In this document: positions 14,004-23,054 of the stretch, piece by piece | Layout: each line of letters starts with the position of its first letter | How positions within the stretch are numbered: position 1 is the first letter of the stretch | NCBI GenBank assembly: GCA_024256245.1 | Contig: JAKLZD010000059.1 | Coordinates: 1 to 23,129, forward strand | Length of the DNA stretch: 23,129 nucleotides | Source: Candidatus Methylarchaceae archaeon HK01M | GTDB taxonomy: Archaea; Thermoproteota; Nitrososphaeria; Nitrososphaerales; JACAEJ01 | Direction of reading: 5' to 3' | Notes under the pieces: generated by a model | The model's input: only the letters and a program-made list of their open reading frames with translations | What the model was told of the DNA's origin: nothing | Database searches by the model: none | Made by a program: the position numbers and the translations under genes

Positions 14004-17000
14004 AGGGGGCTCATTATAAGCCTTGGCCACGGTCTTGTGTAAAGATCGATTATCACTATCCTGTCTTTTTAGCTTCAAAGGGATTATTGCAAAAATTGAA
14101 TAACTTACACCAAGGATAATTATGAACAAGGCGACCATATAAACAGCGTACATGTATCTTTGAGGAACGAACTCCACTGAAAAAGTTCCATTGTGAGGTA
14201 TATAAAAGCTGTTGATAAAAGAATAGCCGATCACGCTCCTTATTTCCTCCCCTTCTAAAGTTATGGTCCAGAGGGGATTGTAAGATTCGCTGAAGACCAA
14301 AAAAAAGGGTCTTTCGCTTGTAGAATCGACTATAAAATGAGTTGGGTTTATCCTTTTGATCGTAATGTCTGCAGGTTTATCTACTAAAAGGATAGAATCT
14401 ATGGAGGACAGATCCTGCCCTTCATCAGCCGAACTGTAAAGGACCAACTGATCCAAGATAACCTTTCCTAAACCCTTAATCATGAGTTTATGTTCACCTG
14501 CTATGAGATTTCTCAGATCGACATCAATGAAAGTGAGATTTTTTGGAAATGAGGGAAGATCGTACATCAAACGATCATCCAGAAAGATTTTAAGATAAGC
14601 ATCTGTTTCTTGCTCTTCACCGCAAACTCTTAGGGAGAGGGTGTAATCTCCGTCATCAGGAAAGTATAGTGACTTGCTAACTGAAAGAGGTCTCCTAAGT
14701 TGGCAGTCTTCACACCTAGGGTCGAAGGTCATGACCACTCCGCCCATGCTTGCTTCAGGGCTATAGTTGGGATATGCCTCCCATTCGTCTTCGATAGAAG
14801 AGAATGTCTTTTCAGCCTCCATGACATAAATGAATTCTTTATCTTTGAGAAGATCGGTAACGGTTTCAAAGGCTCTCTCAATCTCATTGGGTGGTGCCAC
14901 TATGACATCGTCCACAGCATTTAGGCCATCTTCGTTCCAAATTGTAAGGGTATGAGAACCTTTCCCCAAGAAGATCGACTGGGGTGTTAATTTAACCCAT
15001 TTGAACCCTGAATAGCTACCGTAAATGCCCTCCTGAGTTTTTGGCATAATAGTTGCGGGTCCTTGTGAGGTGATATTCGAATTATCTATCAAAAAGGTGA
15101 GTGAACCGGCATCGTTCTTATAAAAGACACGTGCCCAAACATCGAAGATTCCACTCATATCGACATTAAAAGGAACAGATAGTGTGGCGTTAGCTCTAGT
15201 GAGTACGTAGTCTTCTCCTAAGCTGAACTCGGATAGGTAAGGTCTGATCTCATCTATAAGGTAGACATTGTATCCTATAAGATCGGGTATCCAACTCCAA
15301 TTACTCCTTACCCATGTTGAGTTCAAGGATATACTTTGATCAGCATAGGGGCTTGTATCGATTCGGTACTTCTCAGGAACGAGTATGAGGGAAAGGTCGG
15401 ATATTTCACTATCTTTGAAGACGATTAGGCTCGACAGGTCTATCTGACGCTGCAAATCTTTTTCTTCCATCTGATAGCCGAAGATGACAAGCCAATCCCT
15501 TAGCACTGAGTCGGATAGGTAACCAAGAGATACCAAGGAATCCATCCCACCAACTACGAACATGCTCTTCGAAGTAGCGTAAAAGTTGGATTCTACTTTC
15601 TGATTCTCATATATGGAGATGGGTCCATCGTCTTTCAAGTAAGATACATCACTCTGATTTTGGAGAGATCTAAGAAAGTAGAACCAGTCATCCGTTTTTT
15701 GATCCATCCTGACCATCACATATCTGACGTTTGCCAAGGATAGTATCTGACCCAATCGATTAGTCCTTCCCTCGATCATGATGCCATAAAGAAATTTTTG
15801 AAAATCGGTCGAAGGCATTGTCCTATCGGAGTAGCTCAAGAGAGGGCGCCCCGAGTTGTAAAAGAGGATCGGATCGATCGAATATGTCTTCATCCAGCTA
15901 TATGATACGATGGGGAACCAAGGAGGTATCCAGAGTACTCGAAAGTCGTCGGGCTGATCTGAAAGCCAAGTATTGACAGAGTCATAATATTTCGGAATCT
16001 CTACTGTCTGAAGACCACCGAAATTTCCATAAAAGATTGGCATCAATGGAGTCACTAAAAGTAATAGGATAACTGTTGAAATGGCCATGATTTTCGATAT
16101 CTTTCCGAGGTTTTTCCCTTTGTTAGGCAACCTTTTCTCTATAACCGATATTAGGGAGCCCAGCCCGAATCCTAGGAGAATCGAATAGGAGAAAGAGGTG
16201 ATGGCCAAGAACTTCGTCGGGTCTCTGAAAGCGAGGAAACCTGGGATGTTATAGTATAACCAGAATGAAAAATCTTCGAAGAAGCCGTTAACCCCTTGAG
16301 CCAAAGTTAATGAGATCAAGGCAACCAAAGCCCAGAATAAGGTCTCTTTACCCCTTCTCAAGAAGATAGGTGTAATGAAGGATATGAAAGCTATCAGATA
16401 CCCCGAGAGATACCATAAAATGTATGGATTCATAAACTGGGATAGGAAAGGGTAGTTTGAAACAGCATCTTCTGCAAAGTCCAGTCCATAACCAGACAAT
16501 CTTGTTACATTTGTTAAAGAGGAGTATCGGCTAAAGTAACTTAACTCTTCTATTGAGAAGTCAAATCTAGTGGTACCAAAGGTGAACCCGCCAAATGTGA
16601 CTAAGATAAATGGTAGAATAATAAGAATCAAGATCATCATGATTTTAAAGTTCTTTAATGTTGAATTCAGACGGCCACTTTTCCATGGAGAGGAGTAATA
16701 TACAGTATAAACAAATATGAGTACAAGAAGAAGCAGGGCTTGGTGAGGATAGCCTACAGATGATATAAGAAGAGAAAAGACAAGGCCTGCAAGGACAGCC
16801 TTTTGGAGGCTAAATTTATGTATAGCATCGAGATATAACGCAAAGATCAGAGGGGTCAGAGAGTATGCCAAAAGTAAGTATAGGTGGCCGGATAGAATTC
16901 TGTCAACAACGAAGGGATTATATGCATAGACCAGTGCAGAAATGAAACCAACCAGTCTTCCACATCTACACATCTTCCTCACTAAGTAGTACATCGAGCA

Positions 17001-17318
17001 TGATGATAGTAAAGGGATAGAGAGGAGCCAGATTTTTTCTATCACTTCAGGGCTCGTCATCAAAGCCATTATCCCAGAGATAACCCAGAAGCCCAATAGT
17101 TGTAGAGAGATTATGTTATCTTGACCAAGCGTAGGGTAGTAGTCCCAAACGTACATGTACCTATATATCTGCTCAAAAATCTGCTGTTGTGAGGTTGGAA
17201 AGACGAGGTCCCCACGGAAGACCATACCAGACGAGAATAGAATGGATTGAAGAGAGATTATTGATATGAAAGAAAGGATCAATAAATCTGTAAGAAGGGT
17301 CTTTCTGTTCAAATTCAT
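13989..17318 (-). CDS. Large GT-C-like membrane protein with extracytoplasmic sugar-binding-like domains
   Basis: The 1109-residue product has about 12 membrane spans in its first 430 residues. The first external loop contains VFRGDLVFPTSQQQ, reminiscent of the acidic loop of GT-C enzymes such as the YfhO and AftD/DUF3367 groups, and LAFRDPTKFLA occurs near residue 365. From about 430 to 1065 it is extracytoplasmic and beta-rich. At least two segments (about 690-800 and 830-970) look like jelly-roll carbohydrate-binding modules, with WARVFYKNDAGSLTF and YTLSLRVCGEE patterns. A last span at about 1070-1092 is followed by a basic tail. Several Asn-X-Ser/Thr sites occur in the external part. It probably transfers sugar from a lipid carrier outside the cell. 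I assign the fold with fair confidence and the exact function not at all. Confidence 0.72.
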   Translation of the reverse strand: MNLNRKTLLTDLLILSFISIISLQSILFSSGMVFRGDLVFPTSQQQIFEQIYRYMYVWDYYPTLGQDNIISLQLLGFWVISGIMALMTSPEVIEKIWLLSIPLLSSCSMYYLVRKMCRCGRLVGFISALVYAYNPFVVDRILSGHLYLLLAYSLTPLIFALYLDAIHKFSLQKAVLAGLVFSLLISSVGYPHQALLLLVLIFVYTVYYSSPWKSGRLNSTLKNFKIMMILILIILPFILVTFGGFTFGTTRFDFSIEELSYFSRYSSLTNVTRLSGYGLDFAEDAVSNYPFLSQFMNPYILWYLSGYLIAFISFITPIFLRRGKETLFWALVALISLTLAQGVNGFFEDFSFWLYYNIPGFLAFRDPTKFLAITSFSYSILLGFGLGSLISVIEKRLPNKGKNLGKISKIMAISTVILLLLVTPLMPIFYGNFGGLQTVEIPKYYDSVNTWLSDQPDDFRVLWIPPWFPIVSYSWMKTYSIDPILFYNSGRPLLSYSDRTMPSTDFQKFLYGIMIEGRTNRLGQILSLANVRYVMVRMDQKTDDWFYFLRSLQNQSDVSYLKDDGPISIYENQKVESNFYATSKSMFVVGGMDSLVSLGYLSDSVLRDWLVIFGYQMEEKDLQRQIDLSSLIVFKDSEISDLSLILVPEKYRIDTSPYADQSISLNSTWVRSNWSWIPDLIGYNVYLIDEIRPYLSEFSLGEDYVLTRANATLSVPFNVDMSGIFDVWARVFYKNDAGSLTFLIDNSNITSQGPATIMPKTQEGIYGSYSGFKWVKLTPQSIFLGKGSHTLTIWNEDGLNAVDDVIVAPPNEIERAFETVTDLLKDKEFIYVMEAEKTFSSIEDEWEAYPNYSPEASMGGVVMTFDPRCEDCQLRRPLSVSKSLYFPDDGDYTLSLRVCGEEQETDAYLKIFLDDRLMYDLPSFPKNLTFIDVDLRNLIAGEHKLMIKGLGKVILDQLVLYSSADEGQDLSSIDSILLVDKPADITIKRINPTHFIVDSTSERPFFLVFSESYNPLWTITLEGEEIRSVIGYSFINSFYIPHNGTFSVEFVPQRYMYAVYMVALFIIILGVSYSIFAIIPLKLKRQDSDNRSLHKTVAKAYNEPPLNSR

Positions 17319-17362
17319 CAGCCTAATTCATAATCCATTAATTTTGTTTTATTATAGAAAGA

Positions 17363-17371
17363 ATATATTTA
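17363..17371 (+). promoter_or_regulatory. TATA box of the exported 496-residue protein
   Basis: ATATATTTA, preceded by AGAAAGA as a BRE-like stretch, is centred 29 nt before the ATG at 17396, fitting a leaderless transcript. It lies in the 77-bp divergent gap with the large GT-C-like gene, whose own promoter must be in the same gap. Confidence 0.55.
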
Positions 17372-17395
17372 TGCTTCACTGGTCAAGATCGGATC

Positions 17396-18886
17396 ATGGA
17401 TAGAAAGATAAGATATACTCTCTCGATAGCCGTAATAGTTCTGTTGCTCGCTTCCTTTTTTATATTCATACCCATGTATCTTTTTCCACCTGGACTTTTA
17501 ATCTCCGAGCCAAACTTCTTACTGAGACCAGATGGGAGGGTCATAAAGATCGATGTAGAGAATAGAGGTTTGGGGGCTATCGAGCTTAATCGACTTTTCA
17601 TCGATGGCACACCGATCCTCACCTGGTTGCCTGAAAAGATAATATTAGAAAAGGGCGAGGAGACGAGTATCACGATAAGCTACCATTGGCTTCCTGAGAA
17701 AATATATAATATAGATGTTTATGCGCTCCCCGATACTCATGGCTACATTGAAGCGGAGTCGCCGGTAATAGAGCCCAATATCACACTTCAACTTGGAAAT
17801 TGCACAGTTCAAGAGATCGATGGCGTGAAAATTGTTAGTGTACCTTATGAAATAGAGTCTTTGGCTAATGATTGGATCCACGTTATCTTGTTTACATACC
17901 AATATTATGAGAAATACCCAAGACCTTTATACGTCTTCTACGATCCAGTCTTTATGGCGCCCTCAAGCATAGAGAGGGCATCTGCCTTCACTGAATTGGC
18001 TCTGAATTACGGCATCTCCGCCCAAAGGGTAAACTACACTGTGCTGGAGGCTATTGGAAAGGTACGACCACCAGCTATGATAATATTCTTCGACCCCCTG
18101 ATGGACTGGCTCGGGAAGGAGGTTCATGATGCATTACCAGCAGTGGTCTTAGATCCTGATGAGGATGGTCATGTGAGGGATGATTCTGCTTACGGTAAGT
18201 CGTTGCTGTACGATTGGATGTATGATGATGGCTTGATCTTGGTCACGATAGGGTCGACTCAACCCCACAAATACATACTGTATACCGACGGTCGTGTGAA
18301 TTTTAATTTAGATTCCTTCAAGTGGAGCGATGCAAGCTTCTTCCTCACTTCTGGGGGGGAGGAGTCTGAGCTCTTTAGGGGCAACTTTGGCATAGGCGAC
18401 TACACCCCTACTAGGATAACCAGCTCCTTAGGCATTGAAAGATGGTGGAGTCTACAGGCTTTCGATAAAGATAGCATGACTAACGAGGGAATCGAGTTCT
18501 ACAGCTATGGGGATTACAACCTGCCCTACCAAGGAGATTTGTATAACTTGACACTCCCAGCCTTCGTAAGAGTAGGCGGGGGGGGATGGCTTGCCTTAGG
18601 TGACGACTATAACCAGATGTCTGATGAAAAAGTAATTCATGATCTCATGATGATACTGTTACATGCGCCTTGGGACTCAATATGGATACCTTATGGATGG
18701 TACTGGGATAACAGTGCCAAATTCTACCAAACTCAAGGCGCAGAGTTTTGCGTCGATGGAACTCTGAATACCGAAGGAATACCCAGCCATATAATCGATA
18801 TGCTTACAGTTCGGGTTCTAGCCATAGCCTACAATTCTGATTATAATGAAATCTTGATTCAAGAGAAGTTCATCTATCTCTCATAA
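17396..18886 (+). CDS. Exported membrane-anchored protein, unknown function
   Basis: I do not recognise a family. The N-terminus MDRKIRYTLSIAVIVLLLAS is a positively charged anchor with a single span (about 7-30), so the remaining 465 residues should face outside. Residues 40-115 look like an Ig-like or beta-sandwich module (IKIDVENRGLGAIELNRLFI). The following part has alternating beta and alpha elements, including LYVFYDPVFMA, PPAMIIFFDPLMDWL and GLILVTIGS, and could be a Rossmann-like, glutamine-amidotransferase-like fold (ThuA or similar), but no catalytic triad is evident. Sequons such as NITL, NCTV, NYTV and NLTL suggest N-glycosylation. It lies between two GT-C-like genes and overlaps the downstream one by 6 bp tail to tail, so it is probably part of the same envelope system. 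Confidence 0.7.
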   Translation: MDRKIRYTLSIAVIVLLLASFFIFIPMYLFPPGLLISEPNFLLRPDGRVIKIDVENRGLGAIELNRLFIDGTPILTWLPEKIILEKGEETSITISYHWLPEKIYNIDVYALPDTHGYIEAESPVIEPNITLQLGNCTVQEIDGVKIVSVPYEIESLANDWIHVILFTYQYYEKYPRPLYVFYDPVFMAPSSIERASAFTELALNYGISAQRVNYTVLEAIGKVRPPAMIIFFDPLMDWLGKEVHDALPAVVLDPDEDGHVRDDSAYGKSLLYDWMYDDGLILVTIGSTQPHKYILYTDGRVNFNLDSFKWSDASFFLTSGGEESELFRGNFGIGDYTPTRITSSLGIERWWSLQAFDKDSMTNEGIEFYSYGDYNLPYQGDLYNLTLPAFVRVGGGGWLALGDDYNQMSDEKVIHDLMMILLHAPWDSIWIPYGWYWDNSAKFYQTQGAEFCVDGTLNTEGIPSHIIDMLTVRVLAIAYNSDYNEILIQEKFIYLS

Positions 18887-21112
18887 AAATAAAATCCTTA
18901 ACTCCCTATCGAGGGCGATTATGCATACGATCAACCCCAACCACAACATCATATGGAGGATTTCTAGGTGGTATTTACTTGCTCTAAAGATCGTATAACT
19001 GATCTCTTCGCTATCAGCAGCAGATAGGGGGGGTTTGATGAGACCGCTTTTACCTTGAATCTCAAAGTTGCCGATAATTACATTGACCTCCTTTCCATCA
19101 TCGATAAGTAGTGATATAGCTAATTGTGATATCCTATCCCCCACAAGGTCTCTTGAGCCGTAGGTATCCCTAGAATCCTTGTCGAGTTTGAAGAGTATCC
19201 AACCCCCTTCTTCATTGTTAGATGGAACATCGAAGGTGTACAACCAATCGTCTTTAACATCGAAGACGTCGAAGAGTATCTCAGATAGATCTCCTTTATC
19301 GAGTCTAAGGCTCAATCTGACCTCAAAATCTTCATCAACTACCTCATCCACAGGGTAAGCAAGTCTGAACAAGGTATTCTTCCCATCTTCGCCTCTATCT
19401 TCGATGGTAATGTTAAGCATAGGTCCTACATCTCCTTGGATGGTAGATATGTTTACATCGGCATCTCCATATAATCCATCAGTGATGCGGAAGGGGATTG
19501 AAGGGGTCAGCATCGATAATTCTAGCGTATAGTCTGAAGTATAGTCTGCCATGAAAAAATACCTGGTATCATCAAAGTAGCCTCTTAAGCTGGGTGGGTT
19601 GATATTTCCTCTCTCCAAAGTTTTTGTTTCGGGTGAAGAGATAGTTCTGACCAGTACCTCGGTCCGAGTTTCAAGCTTTAACATGATTCTATCGTCTTTC
19701 GCTAGGTCACCCAAAGATACGTAGGCAGGGCTTTGTAAAGATAGCTCTAAATTTTTCGTCCCCATATCATTAAATTTCACAGATCCTTGGAGGGAGATGA
19801 CGAGAACTATAAGAATGATTATCGAAAGTGTTGCCAAGATAGCTGGCTTCCAAGCTCTTCTTAAGGTCGGAACTAAGGGGATTCTTGTCAGAATTTGTCT
19901 TAAAGGTCTTTTTCCTCTAGTGAAGGAGAAGGCAGCGTGTGAGGTTTGATAGAGCATTGCCACAAAGAAAACCGTCCTTATGATTATGGACGATAATAAA
20001 AGAATCTGGTGCTGATCGCTCCCTCCTGGATTCCAAGCAAGCCACTGAAGCATTTGAGAAGACTCAAGAACCAATATAAAAGGTACTACATAGCTCCCTA
20101 GTGAAATCAGCACATAAAAGGGAGAAGTCACTGAAAACTGGGTACTGTATCCTTTAAAGAAAAGCATGTATGAAAAGTAAGTGAATCCAATAAATTGAAG
20201 TAAGTACTGCTTCTTTCCTTTAAAGATGAACACTCCAAACATTATCAGAGCGATCGGAGCAATGGTCAAGAGAGAGGGGAGCCATGGATACGTCCAAAGG
20301 TAAAATACGTGATCGTAAGGTGAAAGATTGTACATATTCAAGAGATCGAAGTGATAAAAGAATTGATCGAATGCAGGATGTAGGAAACCTCCATGGCCAT
20401 ACCAGCCGTCTATAAGTGCCCAGACCGTCTCCCATGGCCCCCTTGTCCCATGATGGACGAAAGTAGAAAAGTAAGTGAAGGTATCAAAGACAAAAAAGGG
20501 TAGGCTTATGATCAGCATTATAAAGGCTGACGCCCTGAGAAGCCTATACCGCTCTTGCCATCTATCGAAGTAAAAGAACGCAGGTATTAGTAGCAGTAGG
20601 GGGAATCCTTTTGACATTGCCCCCAGCCCAATCATCAAACCCGCAAGCCCTGGTCTCTTTTGAATGAGGTAGTAGATGGCAAAGGCCGAGAAAAATAGTG
20701 CTATGACATCGTTCGAATAAGCGTTTGTTATGGCTACTGAAGGGAGAAGTGCGAATATTAGCGAGGTCAGAAGGGCTTTTTTCTCCCCATGTGTAATTTT
20801 GATGATGGCATACAGTAGATAAAGGGTTCCTATAAGAAGAACTAAGTTTAGAGCCCTGAAACCATAGGTGAAGAGGAGTTCGCTCTGACCTGTGATAGAA
20901 TATATAATATAGTATAACAAGAAGCCAATTGGAGGATAGCCTTCTCTATAATCTATGTAGGGAATGGCGCCATTTGCGTTCAGATAATCGTAAAACGAGT
21001 ACCACTCGTTACCTAACTCTAAAGGTATAGAAGGAATGAAGTAAACGATTGCTAGGACTATCGAGTATACTATGAGTAGAAGTCTAATGGGAGTTATACG
21101 AGGTCTTTTCAA
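18881..21112 (-). CDS. GT-C-like membrane glycosyltransferase with external C-terminal domain
   Basis: The 743-residue protein has about 10-12 spans in the first 440 residues, then an external beta-rich domain (about 450-705), and one last span (about 712-736). The first external loop contains IDYREGYPPIGFLLYY at 53-68, a pattern found in polyprenyl-phosphate-sugar-dependent GT-C mannosyltransferases (GT39, GT87 and PIG-M type enzymes). A GLGAMSKGFPLLLLIPAFFYF stretch that recurs in such proteins is near 165-185. The start is TTG at 21110-21112 and overlaps the TGA stop of the upstream GT4 gene as TTGA, so translation is coupled. No other start is nearby. The domain order resembles that of the 1109-residue protein. 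The lipid-linked donor and the acceptor are unknown. Confidence 0.78.
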   Translation of the reverse strand: MKRPRITPIRLLLIVYSIVLAIVYFIPSIPLELGNEWYSFYDYLNANGAIPYIDYREGYPPIGFLLYYIIYSITGQSELLFTYGFRALNLVLLIGTLYLLYAIIKITHGEKKALLTSLIFALLPSVAITNAYSNDVIALFFSAFAIYYLIQKRPGLAGLMIGLGAMSKGFPLLLLIPAFFYFDRWQERYRLLRASAFIMLIISLPFFVFDTFTYFSTFVHHGTRGPWETVWALIDGWYGHGGFLHPAFDQFFYHFDLLNMYNLSPYDHVFYLWTYPWLPSLLTIAPIALIMFGVFIFKGKKQYLLQFIGFTYFSYMLFFKGYSTQFSVTSPFYVLISLGSYVVPFILVLESSQMLQWLAWNPGGSDQHQILLLSSIIIRTVFFVAMLYQTSHAAFSFTRGKRPLRQILTRIPLVPTLRRAWKPAILATLSIIILIVLVISLQGSVKFNDMGTKNLELSLQSPAYVSLGDLAKDDRIMLKLETRTEVLVRTISSPETKTLERGNINPPSLRGYFDDTRYFFMADYTSDYTLELSMLTPSIPFRITDGLYGDADVNISTIQGDVGPMLNITIEDRGEDGKNTLFRLAYPVDEVVDEDFEVRLSLRLDKGDLSEILFDVFDVKDDWLYTFDVPSNNEEGGWILFKLDKDSRDTYGSRDLVGDRISQLAISLLIDDGKEVNVIIGNFEIQGKSGLIKPPLSAADSEEISYTIFRASKYHLEILHMMLWLGLIVCIIALDRELRILFL

Positions 21113-22155
21113 AATACATTTGTGTTCCTCGATCTATTTTTATGTTTTATCATAGTGTCATACACCTGGAGATAATTACGAGCTACATCTTCCCATCTGT
21201 ATCGTATCGCCGCACGCCTCCCCTTCTCTACATAAGCTTCCCTTAAAGATGGATTTTCGAAGCGTTCTAAAGCATGCCTCAAGCTATCTACATTTCCAGG
21301 CGCCACTAAAAGTCCAAAGTCTTTCACAACATCTCTGACGCCAGGCAGATCGGATGCTATCACTGCACATCCACTTGCTGCAGCCTCTAGGGTCACGAGT
21401 CCGAATGCTTCATTCTTACTTATGCTCGGCAAGACGAGCACATCTGAACTTAAATATAATCGTTTGAGTTCGGCATCACTTATAGTTCCGTAAAATCTTA
21501 CTTTATCCAGTTCGAGCTTTCTAGCAAGCTCTTGATAAAACCTAAGGTCGGGCCCATTGCCTACCATATTTAACTCTACATCCAAGCCCTTTATAGCCTG
21601 TAGTAAGACCCTTTGACCCTTGTACGACCTCATCTGACCAACAAAAAGCACTTGGTAGTCATTATGCATGATGCGATTACCCTGGAAGAGTTCAGCATCT
21701 ACAGCCCATGGTATCACAAACTTCTCTTTACATCCCTTGACAAATTCCAAGTAGGATTCTGAACTGACCACCACTGCATCTGAGAATCGGAGGAGCTGAT
21801 TTGTGAAGATGTTGTAAAACTTGGATAGGGGAGATAAGTAAAAGTTCACCAGACAATGTAAAGTGTAAACTACAGGTTTTCTTGTAAACTGTCCAAGCAA
21901 AAATGCAACATCAGAGAAAGTAGGTGTGTGGCCATGAATATTGATGACATCGTATTCGTTGGATATGATCTTTCTTAAAATGCTCTTACCAAACACCAAC
22001 TTCACTTCACCGGCCAGGATGTGAGGGAGGTCTCTTACGGAGAGGATATCCGATTCACAACCCAATCTTTTAAGCCATTCTGAAAGATATTTTATACATC
22101 TGGCAAAACCACTCTTAGTAGGGGGTACCTCGCTGATTATTTGGAGAACTCTCAT
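21109..22155 (-). CDS. GT4-family glycosyltransferase
   Basis: This 348-residue GT-B-fold enzyme starts MRVLQIISEVPPTKSGFAR, with the glycine-containing acceptor loop, and carries VLFVGQMRSYKGQRVLLQAI as the donor-side beginning of the second domain. The Glu-x7-Glu motif is in NEAFGLVTLEAAASGCAVIAS. A G-rich stretch MVGNGPDL also fits. The end of the protein (KHKNRSRNTNVF) is basic and short of any membrane anchor, so it is probably peripheral on the inner face. A GGGGGGTT ribosome binding site precedes the ATG. The downstream GT-C-like gene overlaps its stop codon. A role in making a lipid-linked sugar for that GT-C partner is a reasonable inference. Confidence 0.9.
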   Translation of the reverse strand: MRVLQIISEVPPTKSGFARCIKYLSEWLKRLGCESDILSVRDLPHILAGEVKLVFGKSILRKIISNEYDVINIHGHTPTFSDVAFLLGQFTRKPVVYTLHCLVNFYLSPLSKFYNIFTNQLLRFSDAVVVSSESYLEFVKGCKEKFVIPWAVDAELFQGNRIMHNDYQVLFVGQMRSYKGQRVLLQAIKGLDVELNMVGNGPDLRFYQELARKLELDKVRFYGTISDAELKRLYLSSDVLVLPSISKNEAFGLVTLEAAASGCAVIASDLPGVRDVVKDFGLLVAPGNVDSLRHALERFENPSLREAYVEKGRRAAIRYRWEDVARNYLQVYDTMIKHKNRSRNTNVF

Positions 22156-22207
22156 GATAACCCCCCTTATCTTTAAAGATCAATCTGTAAAAACATCACA
22201 CAAATTA

Positions 22208-22217
22208 GAATATATTC
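22208..22217 (-). promoter_or_regulatory. TATA box of the GT4/GT-C operon
   Basis: On the minus strand GAATATATTC lies about 57 nt before the ATG at 22155. This would give a leader of about 30 nt carrying the AAGGGGGG ribosome binding site at 22159-22166. Confidence 0.45.
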
Positions 22218-22282
22218 ATTCAAATTCTCCATAGCTTTATTCAACAATCCAATCGATCAGAGCTCCCCTTAATAACTCCTTC

Positions 22283-22307
22283 CTAAAATATAAAAAACTT
22301 TAGGGTT
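22283..22307 (-). terminator. T-rich inverted repeat after the GT2 gene
   Basis: On the minus strand CCTAAA and TTTAGG flank a T-rich loop (GTTTTTTATAT) shortly after the stop at 22333. T-runs are the main signal for archaeal termination, so this probably ends the GT2 transcript before the next promoter. Confidence 0.4.
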
Positions 22308-22332
22308 ATATAATCTAGATTTTGGTTTCTCC

Positions 22333-23007
22333 TCATCTACCGACGAACTTATACTTCAATACACTGGTAATCACCTTCATGGAATGGGATATAGGGTTGT
22401 ATGTAGAAGTATCGAGGCCACTGTAACATACCTCGATAGGAATTTCCTTGATGGAAAGTTTCTTCCTAACGGCGTCGATTACGATCTGAGAGTCTACACC
22501 TATATCCTTCTCCTTAATTTCTATGGAGTCTAAGGCCTTTTTGCCATAAGCACGAAAACCACTCTGGGTGTCTGTAAAGCGAGAATTTGTAAATATGTTC
22601 GTGAAGAGGTTTAGAAGGTAGTTCCCAACCTTTTTATGCTGAGGTATGGAGGCATCCCTCAAGAATCTGGAGCCTATAACCATTTCACATTCTCCTTCTA
22701 AGATTGGAGATACAAGATACGGAACGTCTCTAGGGTCGTGCTGACCGTCTGCGTCCAAGGTAACGATCACGTCTGCATTCATTCTCTTCGCTACCTTGAA
22801 CATCATATCAAGGGCCACACCCTTTCCTCTATTGTCCTCGTTTCTTAACGTATAAGCTCCAGAATCTTCCGCAAGACGGCCCGTCATATCCGATGAGCCG
22901 TCATCACATACTATAACTACGTCTACATATTTTTTTAAAACTTTTACAATGTTGGCGATAGTTCTTTCTTCATTGTAAGCAGGAAGGCAGGCTGCAACTT
23001 TTACCAT
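22333..23007 (-). CDS. GT2-family glycosyltransferase, polyprenyl-phosphate sugar synthase-like
   Basis: The 224-residue enzyme has the GT-A fold of inverting family GT2 and resembles dolichol-phosphate mannose/glucose synthases. Motifs are LPAYNEERTI at 8-17, VCDDGSSD at 33-40, NRGKGVALD at 59-67, the metal-binding DADGQHDP at 85-92, IGSRF at 111-115 and TDTQSGFRAY around 144-153. It lacks the C-terminal membrane spans of some archaeal homologues, so it is probably a soluble or peripheral enzyme acting on the inner face. It likely loads a hexose onto a dolichol-type phosphate, providing donor for the GT-C proteins downstream; the sugar is not determined. No ribosome binding site is obvious; the upstream partial gene on the same strand is 47 bp away and may share its transcript. 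Confidence 0.9.
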   Translation of the reverse strand: MVKVAACLPAYNEERTIANIVKVLKKYVDVVIVCDDGSSDMTGRLAEDSGAYTLRNEDNRGKGVALDMMFKVAKRMNADVIVTLDADGQHDPRDVPYLVSPILEGECEMVIGSRFLRDASIPQHKKVGNYLLNLFTNIFTNSRFTDTQSGFRAYGKKALDSIEIKEKDIGVDSQIVIDAVRKKLSIKEIPIEVCYSGLDTSTYNPISHSMKVITSVLKYKFVGR

Positions 23008-23054
23008 AACTATCGCCTTTGACTGTTAAAGTGAAGAAAGGAGTTTATGAGCTT

